Source: Acidobacteriota bacterium (GTDB lineage Bacteria; Acidobacteriota; Vicinamibacteria; Vicinamibacterales; 2-12-FULL-66-21). From it: a stretch of DNA of 5,834 nucleotides. Of the stretch, positions 5,599 through 5,834 are shown one piece after another (position 1 is the stretch's first letter; the number at the start of each line of letters is the position of its first letter). The stretch spans positions 1 through 5,834 of the forward strand of contig JACDBQ010000600.1 of NCBI GenBank assembly GCA_013694845.1. The letters run 5' to 3'. The notes beneath the pieces are model-generated. The model did not search any database. It was not told the origin of the DNA and was given only the letters and a program-made list of their open reading frames with translations. Both the position numbers and the translations under genes were made by a program.

Positions 5599-5834
5599 TG
5601 CGGATCAGTGTCGTCATCGCCACGCGCGACCGCGCAAGGCTCCTCTCTATTACCCTGGACCGCCTACGCCGTCAGCAGTACGCGCCGGGTGACGAGGTCA
5701 TCGTCGTCGACAATGGCAGTTCCGACGATACCGCTGCGGTGATCGGCCATGCGGCCACGGATTTCCCGGTGCCGCTCCACTACGTTCGGGAAATAGCGCC
5801 CGGCAAGAGCGCCGCCGTCAACGCCGGGGTGGCA
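5598..5834 (+). CDS. Family 2 glycosyltransferase, 5' part only (cut by window end)
   Basis: The ATG at 5598 overlaps the previous TGA (TGATG), and the frame stays open for 79 codons to the last base. The peptide starts MRISVVIATRDRARLLSITL, followed by VIVVDNGSSDDT (34-45) with the nucleotide-binding Asp38, and IAPGKSAAVNAGVA (66-79). These are the first two strands and the PGKS segment of a GT2 GT-A domain. The metal-binding DxD would come just past the window edge. The visible part matches the start of the preceding glycosyltransferase closely in order and motif (IATRDRA, VVDN, PGKS), suggesting a tandem duplication followed by divergence. It probably adds another sugar of the repeat unit. 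Confidence 0.85.
   Translation, partial: MRISVVIATRDRARLLSITLDRLRRQQYAPGDEVIVVDNGSSDDTAAVIGHAATDFPVPLHYVREIAPGKSAAVNAGVA

Noticed and set aside
1..5834. CRISPR array, tRNA, rRNA, insertion sequence or integrase
   Set aside because: No regularly spaced repeats, RNA gene signatures, transposase motifs or terminal repeats were seen when reading the window.

Overview
The window is a GC-rich, densely coding stretch read entirely on the + strand. It is the middle of a surface-polysaccharide (exopolysaccharide or O-antigen type) biosynthesis locus. The composition, the gene families and the Wzy/WaaL-type membrane protein suggest a high-GC Gram-negative bacterium, perhaps from the Acidobacteriota, Myxococcota or a high-GC proteobacterial lineage. 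The sequence alone does not settle the phylum.

Layout: (1) 1-414 is the 3' end of an unrecognised gene encoding an Ala-rich, charged, probably coiled-coil C-terminus. (2) 428-1792 is a WbpA-type nucleotide-sugar 6-dehydrogenase with all key catalytic residues visible. (3) After a 48-base gap holding a perfect GC-rich hairpin comes a membrane-anchored family 2 glycosyltransferase (GT2), 1841-3010. Its expected last membrane helix is not in its own frame; it lies in the -1 frame as a 37-codon ORF (3007-3120). (4) A 29-codon ORF (3117-3206) leads directly into (5) a polytopic O-antigen ligase/polymerase family protein, 3206-4624. (6) A soluble GT2 follows at 4621-5598. (7) A second, similar GT2 starts at 5598 and runs off the window end.

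From 1841 onward there are no intergenic gaps. Each reading frame hands over to the next through a start/stop overlap (ATGA, ATGA, TAATG, ATGA, TGATG), which suggests one translationally coupled operon. A plausible division of labour is as follows: the dehydrogenase makes an acidic UDP-sugar (UDP-N-acetylglucosaminuronate in the WbpA family), the GT2 enzymes assemble a repeat unit on a lipid carrier, and the ligase/polymerase joins or transfers the glycan across the membrane. The chemistry of the glycan cannot be read from this window.

The most notable feature is 2866-3206. Here the first glycosyltransferase loses its family-like C-terminus behind a Pro-rich tail, and two mini-ORFs sit between it and the ligase. 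This could be an old frameshift or small insertion, a sequencing error, or a real split protein. No wholly new system is evident; otherwise this is a recognisable polysaccharide operon.
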